Source: Algicola sagamiensis DSM 14643 (lineage in GTDB: Bacteria; Pseudomonadota; Gammaproteobacteria; Enterobacterales; Alteromonadaceae). From it: 64,000 nucleotides of DNA. The translations under genes and the position numbers were made by a program. Positions 1 through 9,561 of the stretch are shown piece after piece. The stretch is taken from assembly GCF_000374485.1 (NCBI RefSeq), contig NZ_KB894505.1, forward strand, positions 21,580 to 85,579. The letters run 5' to 3'. Position 1 is the first letter of the stretch, and each line of letters begins with the position of its first letter. Under the pieces are notes generated by a model. That model saw nothing but the letters and a program-made list of their open reading frames with translations, searched no databases and had not been told where the DNA came from.

Positions 1-1
1 A

Positions 2-541
2 GCGTCACCACTGCATTACTCGTCAATCAGTCAAAACGAACATTTTACAGCTTGCTATTTTGCGGATTGTGATGATGTGGCATTGTCATGCAACCTTACT
101 GTTGTTGCGTTGCTGGAGCGTGAGGCTAAGGAGAATCCTCGATTTAGTTACGCAATCAAACTTCATCCTAGAGATAAAGGCGTATGGTTAAAATCTTTTA
201 AGTCTTTACGAGGCAGAGTCTTCCATCATGGCACGGTTGCTAAAGGAGATTTATTATCAATGTTCTCAGTTGCGATTTCGAACCCTTCAGGAATAGTATT
301 TGATCTTCTCTGCCAACAGAAGCCTTTTATCTTGCTTGATATCATCGAACAATATCAACAAAGCGAACAGGTGTACTGTGATACAGAATATATTGGCTAC
401 ATTCGTTCTTATGAGCAGATACTTCCGTTATTGATGGATATTGAGAGATTAGAAACAGAGGTTCGTTTGCTCAGGCAGCGTGTGCTGGGTCATATGGAAT
501 GGCCGGTGACATTTGATGCATTGGTTCAATGTGCATCGTGA
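2..541 (+). CDS. Surface carbohydrate biosynthesis protein, C-terminal part (cut by window edge)
   Basis: The frame is open to the left edge, so this is the last ~179 residues of a longer protein; internal GTG or ATG codons are not the real start. The fragment has KLHPRD, a SNPSG motif and a following FDLL/KPFILLD stretch. This pattern occurs in the C-terminal Rossmann half of GT-B-like enzymes such as CDP-glycerol phosphotransferase or capsule-type surface carbohydrate proteins, where the Ser-Asn-Pro-Ser-Gly loop binds a nucleotide. The asparagine synthase-like gene starts 33 bases after its stop on the same strand, consistent with one polysaccharide operon. The exact substrate cannot be told from the fragment. 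Confidence 0.65.
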   Translation, partial: ASPLHYSSISQNEHFTACYFADCDDVALSCNLTVVALLEREAKENPRFSYAIKLHPRDKGVWLKSFKSLRGRVFHHGTVAKGDLLSMFSVAISNPSGIVFDLLCQQKPFILLDIIEQYQQSEQVYCDTEYIGYIRSYEQILPLLMDIERLETEVRLLRQRVLGHMEWPVTFDALVQCAS

Positions 542-574
542 CATGCTGACAATCGAAATGAAAAGTGAGTTTCT

Positions 575-2425
575 ATGTGCGGAATAAGTTTTTATTGTAT
601 TCAAAATAAACATCAACAGTCAGCATTAGAAGAGAGTTTACTGAATATTCAGCATCGAGGGCCGGATGCATCGGGGACGTTTTTTACGACATTGGGGGAC
701 TACCATGTTGGCTTGGGACATAATCGGTTGAGTATTATTGACTTGTCTCCTGCGGGAACGCAGCCCATGCATGCGCTAGAAGGCAAGTTGAGTATCAGTT
801 ACAACGGTGAGATTTATAACTTTAAGCAGCTGAGGCGAGATTTAGAAAAGCAAGGTGTTTGTTTTCAGACAAATACAGATACCGAAGTGATCCTGCAAAT
901 GTATGCATGCCACGGGACTGCGGCTTTTTCGCAACTGCGAGGAATGTACGCCTTTGTGTTATTGGACATGAGAACGCAGCAATTATTTGTTGTACGAGAT
1001 ATGGTTGGGATTAAGCCAATTTACTTGTATGAAACCGAACAAGGTTTATTTGGAAGTTCAGAAATTAAGGGGCTAAAACCATTCTCAGACATTGATCTAA
1101 AAATCGACCGCTCTGATATTTTTGAGTTTTTCACCCATGGGTTTCTGTATGAACCAAATACAGGGTATCAAGGTGTGAAAAAGCTCATGCCAGGTCATAT
1201 GCTGACGTTTGATTTAAGAAAGAAACAACAATCAATTTCGCCTTATGCTGCTTTGGATCATTATCAAAACCCAAAACCGCTTGAAACCAAGATACAAGAA
1301 GCAGTGAAGCGTCAAACAGTCTCGGATGTACCATTGGGCACTTTCTTTAGTGGTGGTGTCGACTCAAGCCTGCTTGCCGAGGCAACATCTGATCCTGAGC
1401 TGTTTTTTGCCCGGTACGAATCCGATCCCGTTTCCGATATTGATCTGCAGTACTCACAAAAAATCGCGACTCACTTAGGGAAACAGCTCAAGGTTGCTGA
1501 TCTTTCTTCCGAGGATAAATCCCGTGAAGCATTACTAGCAAGTGTCGATTTTGTCACTCTTTATAGCGAGGAGCTGATTTCCGACTACACTTTTTGGTCA
1601 ACATACCAACTTTCTAAAGCAGCACGGGACAGTGGTTATCGCGTCATGCTCTCTGGGATGGGGGGGGATGAGGCTTTCGCGGGGTATCCTCGTTATCTTG
1701 TGTTGAAGTATCATGGTGTATTGCGAAAACTGCGGTTTATTCTAAAGTTTCTTTTAAAAAACAAGCTTTTTCCAAGAAGTCTCGATAAGAAATTTGAACG
1801 ATTGGTCTCATATAGTTATGAAAAAAACTGGTATTTGGCTTATAGCCGCATGCTTGGATATTTTAGTCGACAAGAATTGGATCACCTTTTTCATGATGCT
1901 GAAGAATTGGAAGAAGTCATGTGTCATAAGCTGAAGCAAATCCCAGGCTCAGCAGTGAAGAACACAAAAGATAAAATCAAAGTTGCGCAATGGATGGATG
2001 CGAAAGGTTTTCTCTCTCATAACTTACTCGTCTCGGACAAGGCAAGCATGCTTGCCAGCATTGAGCTGAGGGTTCCGTTGTTAGATGAAGCGGTCATCGC
2101 GGATGGGTATCAGATGCCAAGTCGTCAACTACTCAAGGGAAATCAGCCGAAGCATCCATTGAAGTCACTCCTACGCAGGATCTTGCCCAAAGAGCTTGTT
2201 GAGCGCCCTAAAACTGGGTTCAACCCTCCCCTTGATGGCCTGATTCATCGGCTTGGGTCGGAGGAATTAAAAAAACAACTGAAACATACGCATCAATTGA
2301 TTGATACAAGCATTGTAGAATCAATGATAGACGATCATTTCTCAGGAAAATCAAACCATACCTACAAGCTGTGGCAGCTGCTGTATTTTTGCCGTTGGGT
2401 GAAGATGCAGGAGATAGCCGTTTGA
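575..2425 (+). CDS. asnB: Asparagine synthase-like glutamine amidotransferase of the polysaccharide locus
   Basis: This 616-residue protein has the class II amidotransferase order. Cys2 (MCGIS) is the nucleophile that releases ammonia from glutamine, with RLSIIDLS and NGEIYN motifs in the first 200 residues. A synthetase domain with the PP-loop SGGVDSS (259-265) activates a carboxylate with ATP. Many O-antigen and capsule loci carry an AsnB paralogue that amidates a uronic acid or other carboxylated sugar rather than making asparagine, and the flanking glycosyltransferase genes suggest that role here (inference). Its 3' end overlaps the start of the heparinase-family gene, so the two are probably translationally coupled. 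Confidence 0.88.
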   Translation: MCGISFYCIQNKHQQSALEESLLNIQHRGPDASGTFFTTLGDYHVGLGHNRLSIIDLSPAGTQPMHALEGKLSISYNGEIYNFKQLRRDLEKQGVCFQTNTDTEVILQMYACHGTAAFSQLRGMYAFVLLDMRTQQLFVVRDMVGIKPIYLYETEQGLFGSSEIKGLKPFSDIDLKIDRSDIFEFFTHGFLYEPNTGYQGVKKLMPGHMLTFDLRKKQQSISPYAALDHYQNPKPLETKIQEAVKRQTVSDVPLGTFFSGGVDSSLLAEATSDPELFFARYESDPVSDIDLQYSQKIATHLGKQLKVADLSSEDKSREALLASVDFVTLYSEELISDYTFWSTYQLSKAARDSGYRVMLSGMGGDEAFAGYPRYLVLKYHGVLRKLRFILKFLLKNKLFPRSLDKKFERLVSYSYEKNWYLAYSRMLGYFSRQELDHLFHDAEELEEVMCHKLKQIPGSAVKNTKDKIKVAQWMDAKGFLSHNLLVSDKASMLASIELRVPLLDEAVIADGYQMPSRQLLKGNQPKHPLKSLLRRILPKELVERPKTGFNPPLDGLIHRLGSEELKKQLKHTHQLIDTSIVESMIDDHFSGKSNHTYKLWQLLYFCRWVKMQEIAV

Positions 2426-4032
2426 TTGCGAATTATTATCATACATTAAAATACGTTAAACCAATTCAGGTGATTGATCGGATCAAGCGGAAACTGATCC
2501 GGGTAAATCCAAACCAGCAGGAGACGGCAACACTGACGGAGCCTCAACAGGCGTGGGTTGATTTACCTCTGGTGCCACAACGGATTTTTTCGATGACGTC
2601 CGCCCGTTTCTTAAATGAACAAGGCTCTCCCAGCGAATGGTATCAACCTCACAAGTCCAAGCTTTGGTGTTATAACCTGCATTATTTTGATGATTTAAAT
2701 GCTTGGGATCATCCCAATCGGCAAGCATTACACCGCGAACTCATCGATCATTGGATTAAACATAATCCCCCGCTCAAAAACGACGGTTGGGAACCTTACC
2801 CATTGTCACTGCGTATTGTGAATTGGATAAAGTGGTTTCAACATCATTCACCAGAGTCAGCATGGTTGGATAGTTTAACGAAGCAGGCTCATGTTCTGAC
2901 GCAGACTTTGGAATATCACCTTCTCGGAAATCACTTGTTTTCGAATGCAAAAGCACTCATCTTTGCGGGGTGCTATTTTTCAGGCTCAATGGCTGAAAAG
3001 TGGCTGAAAATGGGGCTGCGGATCTTAGATGATGAGCTCCCAGAGCAGGTCCTTGCGGATGGGGGAAACTTTGAGTTGTCCCCGATGTATCATGCGATTA
3101 TGCTGACGGATTTGCTCGATTTGATCAATCTCACCTATGTTTACCCCAAAAAACAAATGATCCATCGACTAGAGCAATGGAAGTCTGTGGTGTTACAAAT
3201 GTTTACTTGGATGGATGTAATGACCCACCCCGATGGAGAAATTTCATTTTTTAATGACTCGGCAATCGGTGTTGCAGCAAATTATCAAACGTTGGTGGCT
3301 TATGCGCAAAAGTTAAATATGGTCGCTTCCAAGTCAAGCTATCAAGTTCATCATTTAAAACAAAGTGGTTATATTCGAGTGAATCAACGGCAATATGCCC
3401 TGTTGATTGATGCAGCAAAAGTGGGGCCTGACTATATTCCGGGGCATGCCCATGCAGATACGTTGAGTTTTGAATGGTCCTTTGGTAACCAACGTGTATT
3501 TGTGAATTCAGGCACATCTGTCTACGGTGTCAGTCAGGAGCGTCTTAATCAGCGCAAGACCTGTGCACATAATACAGTCGAGGTGGATGGAAAGGATTCT
3601 TCAGAAGTTTGGGGCGGATTTCGGGTTGCTAGGCGTGCTTATCCTTCTGATGTGGATCTCTTGTCGAGTGAAGCATGCATTTATATCTCGGCTTCACACA
3701 ATGGATACCGAACCTTACCAGGGAAAGTTCAACATGAGCGCACATTCCAGTGTCGTTCAAATCAGATACAACTCATCGATCGGCTCTCGGGACGATTTCA
3801 GTATGCAAAAGCGTATTTTCACTTACACCCAGAAATCACCCCCCAGCTGGTGGATGATCAAACATGTCGTTTAATGCTGCCAACAGGCGAGCACCTGACA
3901 TTCTCTTGTAAGAATGCCAGTGTTTCCATTGAGGCATCACATTGGCATCCGGAATTCGGTTTATCTGTGAAATCTTCGGTGTTGATTGTGGCTTTTCAAG
4001 CGAATGAAGTCATGAGTCAGATTACTTGGTGA
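2422..4032 (+). CDS. Heparinase II/III family protein
   Basis: The start is taken as TTG at 2422. It overlaps the TGA of the upstream gene, has an AGGAG 5-9 bases upstream, and gives an N-terminus (LIANYYHTLKYVKPIQ) of the kind typical for this family. A longer reading from an ATG at 2371 would run through the neighbour's coding end. The 536-residue protein has an alpha/alpha-toroid-like middle (LLGNHLFSNAKAL, GGNFELSPMYH) and a beta-sandwich C-terminus with PGHAHADTLSFE, which contains the conserved His/Asp cluster of heparinase II/III lyases. No signal peptide is visible. In polysaccharide loci such proteins are thought to trim or modify the nascent glycan; the true substrate is unknown. 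Confidence 0.8.
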   Translation: MIANYYHTLKYVKPIQVIDRIKRKLIRVNPNQQETATLTEPQQAWVDLPLVPQRIFSMTSARFLNEQGSPSEWYQPHKSKLWCYNLHYFDDLNAWDHPNRQALHRELIDHWIKHNPPLKNDGWEPYPLSLRIVNWIKWFQHHSPESAWLDSLTKQAHVLTQTLEYHLLGNHLFSNAKALIFAGCYFSGSMAEKWLKMGLRILDDELPEQVLADGGNFELSPMYHAIMLTDLLDLINLTYVYPKKQMIHRLEQWKSVVLQMFTWMDVMTHPDGEISFFNDSAIGVAANYQTLVAYAQKLNMVASKSSYQVHHLKQSGYIRVNQRQYALLIDAAKVGPDYIPGHAHADTLSFEWSFGNQRVFVNSGTSVYGVSQERLNQRKTCAHNTVEVDGKDSSEVWGGFRVARRAYPSDVDLLSSEACIYISASHNGYRTLPGKVQHERTFQCRSNQIQLIDRLSGRFQYAKAYFHLHPEITPQLVDDQTCRLMLPTGEHLTFSCKNASVSIEASHWHPEFGLSVKSSVLIVAFQANEVMSQITW

Positions 4033-4080
4033 TTGAACTCCAAGCGGTACTTCATAGTTGAATGAATATTGGGATTTTAT

Positions 4081-5271
4081 ATGCGGGTTCTTGTACTGAC
4101 TTTTTATTATGAACCAGATTTATGTGCCGGTTCATTTCGCGCAACGGCGCTTGTGAACAAGCTGAAAGAACAGCTTCCCAAGGATGCAGAAATCGATATC
4201 GTGACGTCACAGCCAAATCGTTATCAGTCATTTGCACATCAGGTTGAAGCATTTGAAAAGCGTCAAAATATCAACATATGGCGTGTATCATTACCAAAAC
4301 ATAAGAGTGGCATGGTCGATCAGGTGATTGCATTTAACCACTTCTATCGTAAAGTGATGCAAATTACGCAACCACGAGAATACGACTTGATTTTTGCGAC
4401 TTCCTCTCGTCTTTTTACCGCTTTTTTAGGCGCAAGAATCGCCGATAGAAAGAAAATTCCTTTGTATTTGGATATTCGGGATATTTTTGTAGATACCTTA
4501 AAAGATGTGCTCAATCGAAAGTTATTTTGGCTCCTTTTCCCATTCTTAAGGGGGATTGAACATTACACCTTTGGCCGAGCGACACGGATCAATTTAGTTT
4601 CTGAAGGGTTTCGCACTTACTTCAACCAGTATTTCCAGCATCGTCAATATGATGTATTTACAAATGGAATTGATGCGACATTTCTTCGGCGTCAAGATAT
4701 TCAGGAAGCAGTATCACCTTCCGCAAAAAAGAAACTTCTTTATGCTGGAAATATTGGTGAAGGGCAGGGGCTTCACCGGATTATTCCACAGCTAGCACAG
4801 TTGATCAGAGAGCAGTTTGAGATTGTGATTATCGGAGATGGTGGGCGTGTTGTTCAGCTGAAAGAGGCGCTCGCTAAGTTGAATATTCAAAACGTCACAT
4901 TACTTCCTCCTGTGAAGCAAGATGAACTCGTGGCCCACTACCAACAAGCGGATGTGTTGTTTCTTCATTTGAATGATCATGCCGCTTTTCAAAAAGTACT
5001 TCCGTCTAAAATCTTTGAATACGCAGCGATGGAAAAACCGATTTTGGCGGGTGTTTCAGGATATGCAGCGACTTTCATCGAGCGGTATGTCGAGAATGCT
5101 CAGTTATTTTCACCCTGTCAGCCGGAAGATGCCAAGCAGGCGCTGCAGAGATTAGATCTGCAAAGAACCGAGCGAAGACAGTTTATCCAACAGTTTAATC
5201 GCCAGACTATCACCACAGCAATGGCGCGTTCCATAATTGCAATTTGTCCGGCAAAGGAAGAACTATCATGA
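4081..5271 (+). CDS. Glycosyltransferase family 4 (WcaI/GT-B type)
   Basis: This 396-residue GT-B glycosyltransferase opens with MRVLVLTFYYEPDLCAGSFR, the usual acceptor-domain start of family 4 enzymes that work on surface glycans. The donor-binding half contains YAGNIGEGQGLHRII, VIIGDGG and, near 320-340, LPSKIFEYAAMEKPILA, which holds the conserved Glu that contacts the nucleotide sugar. It probably adds one sugar to the lipid-linked repeat unit on the inner membrane face. A TTG at 4069 is in frame, but the ATG gives the canonical N-terminus. Its TGA overlaps the ATG of the next gene (ATGA), indicating coupling. Confidence 0.83.
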   Translation: MRVLVLTFYYEPDLCAGSFRATALVNKLKEQLPKDAEIDIVTSQPNRYQSFAHQVEAFEKRQNINIWRVSLPKHKSGMVDQVIAFNHFYRKVMQITQPREYDLIFATSSRLFTAFLGARIADRKKIPLYLDIRDIFVDTLKDVLNRKLFWLLFPFLRGIEHYTFGRATRINLVSEGFRTYFNQYFQHRQYDVFTNGIDATFLRRQDIQEAVSPSAKKKLLYAGNIGEGQGLHRIIPQLAQLIREQFEIVIIGDGGRVVQLKEALAKLNIQNVTLLPPVKQDELVAHYQQADVLFLHLNDHAAFQKVLPSKIFEYAAMEKPILAGVSGYAATFIERYVENAQLFSPCQPEDAKQALQRLDLQRTERRQFIQQFNRQTITTAMARSIIAICPAKEELS

Positions 5272-6257
5272 ATGTTTTCTTGACAGGTAAAACGGGCTTT
5301 GTTGGCGAGCGCCTATTTCAGCACTGTTTAATGGATAACACAGTTGATGTTGTTTATACCCCTACAAGGGAGTTACAACGGTCGATGCATCACAAACATC
5401 ATCCATTCGAATTTCATTCATTTGCGGAATCTGAAGGGTGGGACGAAGAATTGGCTCGCTGTGATGTTGTTGTTCATACTGCGGCACGTGTGCATGTGAT
5501 GAACGAACATTATCGTGACCCATATCATGCATATTATGAAGTAAATACAGCGGGGACAGCCGCATTAGCAGCAGCTGCTGCAAAAGCAGGTGTGAAGCGA
5601 TTTGTTTTTTTGAGCAGCATCAAAGTCCATGGAGAGGAAACCCCTTTCTCTCGACAATACCAAGAAACGGACCCTCTTTCTCCAATGGACGCTTATAGTC
5701 GATCCAAATGTGAAGCTGAAGAATCGCTCAAGAACATCAGTCAGGAAACAGACATGGAGGTTGTGATTATTCGTCCGCCTTTAGTTTATGGCCCTGGTGT
5801 GAAAGCAAATTTCTTGACCATGATGCGCTGGGTTGAAAGAGGCTTTCCTTTACCTTTTGGCTTGGCTGATAATCGAAGAAGCCTGATTGCATTGGATAAC
5901 CTTGTTGATTTTATCGCAATTTGTATGAAACATCCCAAAGCAGCCAATGAGACGTATTTGGTTAGCGATGATGCTGATGTGTCAACGGCACAATTACTCA
6001 ATTTTATTTCGCAAGCGATGGGGGGGAAGGGCTGGATCATTCCCGTACCAGTGTGGTTGATCCATGGTTGTCTGAGTTTATTCAAGCCGCAGTTGGCTGA
6101 GCGCTTGTTTGGTTCACTACAGCTGAGTTGTGAGAAAGCGAAGACAGAACTGGGATGGCATCCTGTGATTTCAGTAGAACACGCAATTGCACAGACTGTC
6201 CAATATTACCTGAATTCTAAAAATGATCTATTGACCACGGAGCTGACTGAAAAATGA
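5268..6257 (+). CDS. SDR-family NAD(P)-dependent nucleotide-sugar reductase/epimerase, WbpV-like
   Basis: This 329-residue extended short-chain dehydrogenase has the dinucleotide-binding loop GKTGFVG (7-13), the SSIKVHG strand carrying the catalytic Ser, and YSRSK, which supplies Tyr143 and Lys147. The start ATG overlaps the previous stop, with AAGGAAGAA as ribosome binding site. The same three-gene order, reductase then WbpL-like transferase then WbpM-like dehydratase, is used in Pseudomonas to make UDP-QuiNAc: WbpM dehydrates UDP-GlcNAc and WbpV reduces the 4-keto group. I infer that role from order, not from specific residues; a 4-epimerase remains possible. Confidence 0.75.
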   Translation: MNVFLTGKTGFVGERLFQHCLMDNTVDVVYTPTRELQRSMHHKHHPFEFHSFAESEGWDEELARCDVVVHTAARVHVMNEHYRDPYHAYYEVNTAGTAALAAAAAKAGVKRFVFLSSIKVHGEETPFSRQYQETDPLSPMDAYSRSKCEAEESLKNISQETDMEVVIIRPPLVYGPGVKANFLTMMRWVERGFPLPFGLADNRRSLIALDNLVDFIAICMKHPKAANETYLVSDDADVSTAQLLNFISQAMGGKGWIIPVPVWLIHGCLSLFKPQLAERLFGSLQLSCEKAKTELGWHPVISVEHAIAQTVQYYLNSKNDLLTTELTEK

Positions 6258-7267
6258 CGATCACGCCTATCATTTTCACCGTGTTTCTTTCGCTCGTTGC
6301 GACTTATTTTCTCCGAATGTATGCCATCAAACGCAATGTGATGGATATCCCCAACCAACGAAGCTCACATGATGTACCTACACCAAGAGGTGGTGGAGTT
6401 GCAATTGTCGTATGCTTCCTCTCGGTGCTTGTTTGGCTGATGGCGAATCAGGTCGTGAGTCTTTTCTGGAGTATTGGGTTATTGACGGCAGGGATGATGG
6501 TTGCGCTGATTGGGTTGATGGATGACCATGGGCATATTCCTGCACGATGGCGGCTGTGCGTCCATATGATCGCTGCTTCATTCGTGTTGTACTCACTCGG
6601 CGGTCTGCCTCCTCTAGAGATTGTGGGTTATCAGATTGATCTCGGTATACCTGGTAATTTACTCGCTGTACTTGCAATGACCTGGGTCGTGAATCTTTAT
6701 AACTTCATGGATGGGATTGATGGGATTGCAGGTGTAGAGGCGATTACCGCAAACCTGATAGCCGGTTTAATCATGTTCTTTATCATTGACTCACCCGAGC
6801 TTGCTTATGTGAATTGGATCATGGCTGCCGCGGTTCTTGGATTCTTGTTTTGGAATTTTCCGCCTGCCAAGATCTTCATGGGTGATGCGGGGAGTGGCTT
6901 TCTTGGATTTGTGCTGGCAGCTTTTGCGGTGATTAGTGCACAAGTCAATCCAGATATGTTCTGGGTGTGGATGATCCTTTTGGGGGTCTTTATTGTTGAT
7001 GCGACGGTGACGTTATTTCGCCGGGTGATCCGGGGGCAGAAGTTTTACGAGGCGCATCGTAGCCATGCTTATCAAAACATGTCCCGCTATTTCAGAAGCC
7101 ACTTAAAAGTAACTGCTTGTGTCGCGGCGATTAATTTATTCTTCCTAGCACCATTTGCAATTTTCGTTGCACTTGGCGTTATTGATGGAATATTCGCGGT
7201 TATACTAACGTATACGCCGTTGATATGCTTAGCTTATTTTTTGGGGGCTGGATGCGATGAGAATTGA
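6254..7267 (+). CDS. wbpL: Undecaprenyl-phosphate glycosyl-1-phosphate transferase (WbpL/WecA family)
   Basis: This 337-residue polytopic membrane protein has the PNHP-superfamily signature: an N-terminal RSSHDVPTPRGGG loop, the aspartate-rich VNLYNFMDGIDG that binds Mg2+ and the phosphate, and FMGDAGSGFLGF. A cytoplasmic RAHRSH-type loop (EAHRSHAYQ) near residue 275 matches WbpL/WecA-type enzymes. It transfers a GlcNAc-family sugar phosphate to undecaprenyl phosphate, the first committed step of O-unit assembly. The ATG overlaps the stop of the reductase gene by four bases. About 200 noncoding bases separate it from the dehydratase gene. Confidence 0.87.
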   Translation: MTITPIIFTVFLSLVATYFLRMYAIKRNVMDIPNQRSSHDVPTPRGGGVAIVVCFLSVLVWLMANQVVSLFWSIGLLTAGMMVALIGLMDDHGHIPARWRLCVHMIAASFVLYSLGGLPPLEIVGYQIDLGIPGNLLAVLAMTWVVNLYNFMDGIDGIAGVEAITANLIAGLIMFFIIDSPELAYVNWIMAAAVLGFLFWNFPPAKIFMGDAGSGFLGFVLAAFAVISAQVNPDMFWVWMILLGVFIVDATVTLFRRVIRGQKFYEAHRSHAYQNMSRYFRSHLKVTACVAAINLFFLAPFAIFVALGVIDGIFAVILTYTPLICLAYFLGAGCDEN

Positions 7268-7467
7268 TCACTGGAGGTGATATATTTGCTGTATGAACCA
7301 TGGAATAACGGGCTCATTTTAGCTGAATGGACGCTACAATGAAATATTCAATATATTTATTTGATAAATCAAACGGATAAAATGTCTAGTTTCTAGAGGT
7401 TTGTTGTTGGTCAGCTGACGGACATTTCCAGATGTACTTGATTCAATACAAATACTCAGGAGCTATT

Positions 7468-9396
7468 ATGACGTTCATTGAGACTCTGTTATCTTTACCA
7501 AGAGTCCACAAGCGCCTTATTTCGCTAGTGATCGATTGTGTTTCTCTGACATGCGCATACGTTTTTGCATTGTTTACTTATGTCGGAGATATCAATCAGG
7601 TATTATCCTTGTCAGCGCTTAGTGTTTTTTTACTTTCATTACCTGGAACACTCTTTGTTTTTATTCGGTTAGGTTTGTATCGTGCTGTTGTCCGTTACCT
7701 TGGCCAACAGGCTCTACTTGTCGTTGTAATTGGTGTGTTTTCATCGACAGGGCTTTTGTTTTTTTGTGCAAAATGGTCTGATTACTCCCTCCCATTCTCA
7801 GTATTGGTCACTTATACCCTTGTGTCTCTATTGACCATTGGTGGTATACGGATCCTCATGCGGTCAATTTTCCAAAAGCAACTCAGAAGGCAAAAAGAGC
7901 CTGTGCTCATTTATGGTGCTGGTTCAGCTGGTCGTCAGCTTGCATTAGCATTGAATAATGGTGATGAGTACTTTCCTCATGCATTTATTGATGATGATAT
8001 CTCCTTGCAGAATACGACCATTGTAGGATTGCCTGTCTATGCACTGGATTCAATCCCTTGTGTTTTAAAGTCAGATAAAGTGTCCAAAATATTGCTTGCT
8101 ATTCCAAGTGTTCCCCGTTCAAGAAGAAAGAAGATTATCGAGGAGTTAGAAAGGTTTAGTTTGCCGATTCAGACGATCCCCGGGTTTTCTGACATTATCA
8201 ATGGCAAAATGAAAATTGATGAAATTCAAAATATTAAGATTGAAGAGCTGCTAGGCCGTGATGCAGTGGAGCCTCGTTCTGACTTAATGCAAGCCAATAT
8301 CCACCACAAAGTTGTGATGGTCACAGGTGCTGGTGGATCGATTGGGTCAGAGCTATGTCGGAACATTATTCATCAACAGCCGAGAATGTTGATTTTATAT
8401 GAGTTGAATGAATATTCTCTCTATGAAATTGAACAAGAATTGGCTGCACTCAGGACCGCTGTTGAAATTGTGCCAATCCTTGGCTCTGTACAAATTCAGG
8501 AAAGAGTTGAATCAGTGATGCGCTCTTACCATGTGAATACGGTCTATCATGCAGCAGCGTATAAACATGTGCCCATGGTGGAATACAATATTATCGAGGG
8601 AGTGAAAAATAACGTTTTTGGAACCTGGAACACAGCAGAGGCGGCCATTAATTCAGGTGTTGATACGTTCGTACTGATTTCAACAGATAAAGCCGTCAGG
8701 CCAACAAACATTATGGGTGCCACGAAACGAGTCTCTGAATTAGTTTTGCAAGCTTTAGCGTTGAGGCAAACAGAAACACGTTTCAGTATGGTTCGTTTTG
8801 GAAATGTATTGGGCTCATCTGGTTCCGTAGTGCCATTATTTCGTGAGCAAATTCGTAAGGGTGGCCCTGTGACGGTCACTCACCCAGAGATTATCCGTTA
8901 TTTTATGACAATTCCAGAAGCATCCCAATTGGTGATCCAAGCAGGCGCAATGGGTAAAGGTGGGGATGTATTTGTATTAGATATGGGAGAACCCGTAAAA
9001 ATCTCGGATCTGGCGAAGCGAATGGTCAACCTGATGGGGTTAGAAGTGAAAAGTGATGATAATCCCCATGGTGATATCGAAATCAAATATACAGGCTTGC
9101 GCCCGGGGGAAAAATTGTTTGAAGAACTGCTCATTGGTGAAAAAGTCAGTGGAACAGAACATCCACGGATCCTGACGGCAAAAGAAGCATGCATGAGCTG
9201 GTCTCAAGTCAGCTTTCTCTTGAGAAGACTCGAAGATGCGTGTGAACATTTTAACATTTCCAGGATCCAACAAATTCTTCAAGATGCACCTGCTGGATAT
9301 ACACCGATGGGAACAATTCGCGACCTCGTTTGGAACCAGAAAAATAACTCTTCGCAAGTGCTGCAACTGAGTCAGAAGAAGAAAAGGGTGCCATAA
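7468..9396 (+). CDS. wbpM: Membrane-bound nucleotide-sugar 4,6-dehydratase (WbpM/CapD family)
   Basis: The start is ATG 7468, with AGGAG six bases upstream, rather than the in-frame ATG at 7432; this gives 642 residues. There are about four N-terminal membrane segments, then a CoA-binding-like Rossmann domain (IYGAGSAGRQ), then the dehydratase domain with VTGAGGSIGSE, STDKAVRPTN and MGATKR. The Met in place of the usual SDR Tyr in MGATKR is characteristic of the large WbpM/FlaA1 class. It converts UDP-GlcNAc to the 4-keto-6-deoxy sugar that the WbpV-like enzyme can reduce. It is the last gene of the visible polysaccharide locus. Confidence 0.9.
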   Translation: MTFIETLLSLPRVHKRLISLVIDCVSLTCAYVFALFTYVGDINQVLSLSALSVFLLSLPGTLFVFIRLGLYRAVVRYLGQQALLVVVIGVFSSTGLLFFCAKWSDYSLPFSVLVTYTLVSLLTIGGIRILMRSIFQKQLRRQKEPVLIYGAGSAGRQLALALNNGDEYFPHAFIDDDISLQNTTIVGLPVYALDSIPCVLKSDKVSKILLAIPSVPRSRRKKIIEELERFSLPIQTIPGFSDIINGKMKIDEIQNIKIEELLGRDAVEPRSDLMQANIHHKVVMVTGAGGSIGSELCRNIIHQQPRMLILYELNEYSLYEIEQELAALRTAVEIVPILGSVQIQERVESVMRSYHVNTVYHAAAYKHVPMVEYNIIEGVKNNVFGTWNTAEAAINSGVDTFVLISTDKAVRPTNIMGATKRVSELVLQALALRQTETRFSMVRFGNVLGSSGSVVPLFREQIRKGGPVTVTHPEIIRYFMTIPEASQLVIQAGAMGKGGDVFVLDMGEPVKISDLAKRMVNLMGLEVKSDDNPHGDIEIKYTGLRPGEKLFEELLIGEKVSGTEHPRILTAKEACMSWSQVSFLLRRLEDACEHFNISRIQQILQDAPAGYTPMGTIRDLVWNQKNNSSQVLQLSQKKKRVP

Positions 9397-9433
9397 CGCT
9401 AGGTACAGGCTAAAGAGATTTTGATTGTCAGTA

Positions 9434-9484
9434 TTGACACGGTTAAAATGCACCACTGAATTCAATTTTGAGGATGGGTGGTGC
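9434..9484 (+). promoter_or_regulatory. Possible glmU promoter and leader hairpin
   Basis: The 165-base gap before glmU holds a perfect -35 hexamer TTGACA (9434-9439), but only a poor -10 (TGAATT) 17 bases later. A 7-bp hairpin (9450-9456 pairing with 9478-9484) overlaps it. The hairpin lacks a T-run, so it is not an obvious terminator. It may be the glmU-glmS promoter, but the call is weak. Confidence 0.25.
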
Positions 9485-9561
9485 GCTAGCTGCTTTTTGA
9501 AATTTTCATTCATTTCACGACTAGCATACACATTCTTTGCAACTAAATATTAGGTTTTTGA

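Noticed and set aside
77..541. A complete 154-residue gene starting at GTG 77
   Set aside because: The same frame is open with family-like sequence to the window edge, so the gene is truncated rather than starting here.
8547..8879. A 110-codon minus-strand frame inside wbpM
   Set aside because: It is a codon-bias shadow of a well-supported gene, with no own signals.
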